Part shown: piece by piece, positions 4,549 through 7,127 of the stretch
How the letters are laid out: every line of letters starts with the position of its first letter
How positions within the stretch are numbered: position 1 is the stretch's first letter
NCBI GenBank assembly: GCA_003136795.1
Contig: PLDP01000256.1
Location: forward strand, 1 to 7,127
Direction: 5' to 3'
Origin: Actinomycetota bacterium
GTDB lineage: Bacteria; Actinomycetota; Thermoleophilia; Gaiellales; Gaiellaceae
DNA length: 7,127 bases
Notes under the pieces: generated by a model
What the model was told of the DNA's origin: nothing
The model's input: only the letters and a program-made list of their open reading frames with translations
Databases searched by the model: none
Translations under genes and position numbers: made by a program

Positions 4549-7127
4549 TTACCTTCGCCAGGACAGCCTGGCGACCCGGATTGGTTCCGCGAGCCCCTTC
4601 AGCGCCACTTCGCGCGGCGCGTCGAGCAGCACCGCACCCGCTGTTCGCGCCGTCTCCTCGCTCGCGACGATCTCGCCGGCGCCGGCGGTCGCCGCGATGC
4701 GGGCCGCCGTGTGCACGCCGAGCCCGCGATAGTCGTCGCCCGTGTGTGTCGCCTCAGCTTCGTGCACGCCGATGCGCAGCTCGGGCGCGAATCCGTTCGC
4801 CAGCCGGTGCTCGTCGAGCGAGCGTTGGACGGCGACAGCGCATGCGATCGCTGCACGCGCGTCGGGAAACGCAACGAAGAAGCCGTCCCCGGCGTGATCG
4901 ATCTCCTCCCCGTCGTACGCCGCGAAGAGCGCGCGCAACGTCCGGTCGTGCCACGAGACGAGGTTCCCCCAGGCGGTGTCGCCGATTGCTTCGAGCAGTT
5001 GCGTCGAGGACACGATGTCGGTGAAGACGAATGCGCGCAAAACGACGCCAGCCTCCTGATCGCCCACGAGCACCGCTGCGAGAACATCGTCGAGTGGGAG
5101 CGCAGCCCCTTCCGCTTCGACCCGACTCCACTCCTCGTCGCCCAAGGCTGCGTGCGCCGCCTGCGCAAGCGGCCTCAGAAACGCGGGCAACTTGACGTCG
5201 CCTCCGATCGACCCGCGCGCACCCTCCAGCAGTGCAGCCGTGCGAACGTCACCGAGCGCCGAGGCGACGCCCATGAGGCCGGCGAGTGCGGCCTGGATCT
5301 CACGGCTGCGTCCGGCCTCACGCGCCGCGTCGATGTACGACCCGAACTCCCGGCGGGCGCGCTCGGGCTCGCCCGTGAGGAGCGCCGCCATGGCGATTCC
5401 CTCTCGAGCATGCAGGTACTGCGTATCGCCCGCGAACGTCGCGTGCGAGAGCGCCGCGCGGAAGACCTCGGTGGCGCGCGCGGGATCTTCGTCCAGGAGC
5501 ACTGAGCCGAGGTTGATCTGCGCGGTAAACAGCACCGGCCACGCGCCGCGCTGCTCGGCGAGCGGGATCGCCTCCTCGAGTGCGGCTCGAGCGCGCGCGT
5601 AGTCCTCGATCACGTACATGCTGCTGCCGACGTTCGGGAGGACCATCAGCAGCAAGAGCTCGTCGCCCGCTGCGCGCGCGTCCGCGACGGCTCGCTCCGC
5701 TGCGTCTCGAGCCTCGTCGGCGCGCCCGAGGTGCGCGAACACCGTGCTGAGGAGCGCGCGCGCCCGCGCCGCTTCGGCGAGATCGCCGAGGCGCTCGCGC
5801 GTCGCAACCGCTTTGCCGAGCAGCTCCTCCGCTCGAGTAAGGTCGCGCACGGCGAGATGAACGAAACCGGCGGAGCGTTGTACCCCCGCCGCGACAGCCG
5901 GTGGAACCGACCCGGAGAGATCGAGCGCGCTGTCGAGCCAGCCCGCCACGCGTGCCGGTGCGAGATGGAACATGCGCGATCCCGCTGCCGCCAGGATGCG
6001 CAACGCCGACTCGGGGTCATGCTCGAAGCCCCAGTGGACGACGCCGTCGAGGTTGTCGAGCTCCGCCCGGAGCACCGCTGCCCACTCGGCGTATTGGTTT
6101 CCCTGAAGCATCGCGCGCTCGCTTCGCTCGGCCAGCCGCACGTAGAACGCGGTCTGCCGCGCGCGCATCTCGTCGTCGAGACCGGCATCGGTGAGCCGCT
6201 CGAGGGCGTATTCGCGAAGCGTCTCGAGCATCCGGAACCGCGGCTCGTCACCACTCTGCCGGCGCAACAGGCTCTTGTCGATGAGCGATGCCAGCTGGTC
6301 GAGCGTGTCGATGCCCTCGTCGCCTACGGCTTCAGCCTCGTCGAGCGTGCACCCGCCGGGGAAGATGGAAAGGCAGGCGAACAGCCGCTGCTCTGCCGGC
6401 GTCAGCAACTGATAGCTCCAGTCGATCGCGGCGCGCAGCGTGCGGTGCCGTTCGGGCACGTCGCGCGGACCGCCCGTGAGCAGCGGCAGACGGTGTTCGA
6501 GCCGCTCGAGGATCTGCGCAGGCGAGAGAAGCTTCACGCGCGCCGCCGCGAGCTCGAGCGCGAGCGGTAACCCGTCGAGCCGGCGGCAGATCTCGACGAC
6601 GGCGTCGTCCGGCTGGAACGCCGGCTGGAAGCGGCGGGCCCGCACCGTGAAGAACTCGACCGCCTCATCCACAACGAGCGGCGCGAGCGGGAACTCCTGC
6701 TCCCCCGACAGCCGCAGCGGCGTCTGGCTCGTGATCAGGACGCGCAGCTCCGGCGACGCCGCCAGGAGCCTGGCTACGAACGGCGCGGCACCGATGACGT
6801 GCTCGAAGTTGTCGAGGCAGAGAAGCAGGCGTCGCGATTCGAGCGCCTCGATGAGCGCCTCCTCCGCGCCGGTTCCGCCGATGCCGAGCTCCTGCGCGAT
6901 CACCGCGGCGACAAGCGATGCATCGCGGACGGGTGCCAGGCCGACGAACGCCGCCTCGCCGTCGAAGCTCGAGACAACCTCGAGCGCAATCCGGGTCTTG
7001 CCCGAGCCGCCCGCGCCCGTGAGCGTGACGAGGCGCTCCGCTTCGAGGAGGCTGCGGAGCTCCGCCACCTCCTGCCGACGCCCGACGAGCGGCCCGACGG
7101 CGGAGGTGATCGCGGCAGCGGTCGTCA
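4549..7127 (-). CDS. STAND NTPase - TPR protein with C-terminal class III nucleotidyl cyclase domain (5' end at or beyond window edge)
   Basis: 858 residues are visible. The frame stays open to the window edge, and GPLVGRRQEVAELRSLL (visible 11-27) is the usual entry to this NTPase class, so a GTG at 7068 is not the start. The last two window bases could be the end of an ATG or GTG giving MTTAAAITSAVG. Domains: Walker A GAGGSGKT (37-44), Walker B LLLCLDN (100-106), GLPLAL (185-190), a winged-helix-like segment AIDWSYQLLTPAEQRLFACLS (233-253), then TPR-like helical repeats (about 345-665). A cyclase domain (about 695-858) follows, with FVFTDIVSST (first metal Asp703), HAGDGFFVAF (second metal Asp747), GLAEP near the end. 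The adenine-specifying Lys position holds Asp743, Asp798 is kept, the transition-state Asn is His805 and Arg809 is kept. STAND proteins usually switch on by ligand-driven ATP binding; here the output would be cyclic nucleotide. It converges on the cNMP-binding genes. Confidence 0.88.
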   Translation of the reverse strand, partial: TTAAAITSAVGPLVGRRQEVAELRSLLEAERLVTLTGAGGSGKTRIALEVVSSFDGEAAFVGLAPVRDASLVAAVIAQELGIGGTGAEEALIEALESRRLLLCLDNFEHVIGAAPFVARLLAASPELRVLITSQTPLRLSGEQEFPLAPLVVDEAVEFFTVRARRFQPAFQPDDAVVEICRRLDGLPLALELAAARVKLLSPAQILERLEHRLPLLTGGPRDVPERHRTLRAAIDWSYQLLTPAEQRLFACLSIFPGGCTLDEAEAVGDEGIDTLDQLASLIDKSLLRRQSGDEPRFRMLETLREYALERLTDAGLDDEMRARQTAFYVRLAERSERAMLQGNQYAEWAAVLRAELDNLDGVVHWGFEHDPESALRILAAAGSRMFHLAPARVAGWLDSALDLSGSVPPAVAAGVQRSAGFVHLAVRDLTRAEELLGKAVATRERLGDLAEAARARALLSTVFAHLGRADEARDAAERAVADARAAGDELLLLMVLPNVGSSMYVIEDYARARAALEEAIPLAEQRGAWPVLFTAQINLGSVLLDEDPARATEVFRAALSHATFAGDTQYLHAREGIAMAALLTGEPERARREFGSYIDAAREAGRSREIQAALAGLMGVASALGDVRTAALLEGARGSIGGDVKLPAFLRPLAQAAHAALGDEEWSRVEAEGAALPLDDVLAAVLVGDQEAGVVLRAFVFTDIVSSTQLLEAIGDTAWGNLVSWHDRTLRALFAAYDGEEIDHAGDGFFVAFPDARAAIACAVAVQRSLDEHRLANGFAPELRIGVHEAEATHTGDDYRGLGVHTAARIAATAGAGEIVASEETARTAGAVLLDAPREVALKGLAEPIRVARLSWRR

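Noticed and set aside
4711..5505. 264-codon plus-strand frame opposite the cyclase domain
   Set aside because: No family resemblance; the minus strand over the same bases has the cyclase metal-binding motifs and TPR region.
7066..7068. GTG at 7068 as the start of the STAND-cyclase gene
   Set aside because: The frame is open upstream to the window edge and encodes the conserved VGRRQE lead-in to the NTPase domain, so the true start is at or beyond position 7127.
1..7127. tRNA, rRNA, CRISPR array, riboswitch, replication origin or attachment site
   Set aside because: I scanned for repeated spacer arrays, T-loop-like GTTCRANNC with cloverleaf partners and conserved rRNA segments and found none I could support.

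Overview
The window is GC-rich DNA (about 70% by eye) with strong G/C preference at third codon positions and few recognisable Shine-Dalgarno sites before several genes. Its protein families (GAF protein, DHA3-like MFS exporter, STAND-TPR-cyclase) suit a high-GC actinobacterium. Thermoleophilia (Gaiellales or Solirubrobacterales) is my best guess, by inference only; no rRNA or other phylogenetic marker is present.

Layout, left to right. (1) A GAF-domain protein on the + strand (3-638). (2) A perfect 10-bp hairpin (645-668) between two converging genes. (3) A small gene on the - strand (696-845) for a 49-residue acidic protein with two copies of a VE(A/G)H(V/I)LK motif. (4) A compact + strand run of three genes, with gaps of 22 and 13 bases: an MFS transporter fused to a C-terminal cyclic-nucleotide-binding domain (956-2608), an MBL-fold metallo-hydrolase (2631-3458) and a stand-alone cyclic-nucleotide-binding protein (3472-3882). 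(5) About 660 bases of apparently degraded DNA (3883-4548). It holds an 8-codon ORF with a good ribosome binding site, the first 24 codons of what looks like an IS630-type transposase, and a possible membrane-protein tail. (6) A large - strand gene that runs off the right edge (4549-7127). It encodes a STAND NTPase, a TPR-like helical region and a C-terminal class III nucleotidyl cyclase domain.

The common theme is cyclic-nucleotide signalling. A candidate cyclase, two candidate receptors with well-kept phosphate-binding cassettes (one attached to an exporter) and a hydrolase of a superfamily that includes phosphodiesterases lie within about 6 kb. The inferred model is that the STAND-TPR protein senses a signal and controls its cyclase domain, the product acts on the transporter-linked and free receptors, and the hydrolase might remove it. 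Each domain call is well supported, but the functional link is inference. The cyclase also has non-canonical residues at the adenine-specifying Lys and the transition-state Asn, so its product cannot be assumed.
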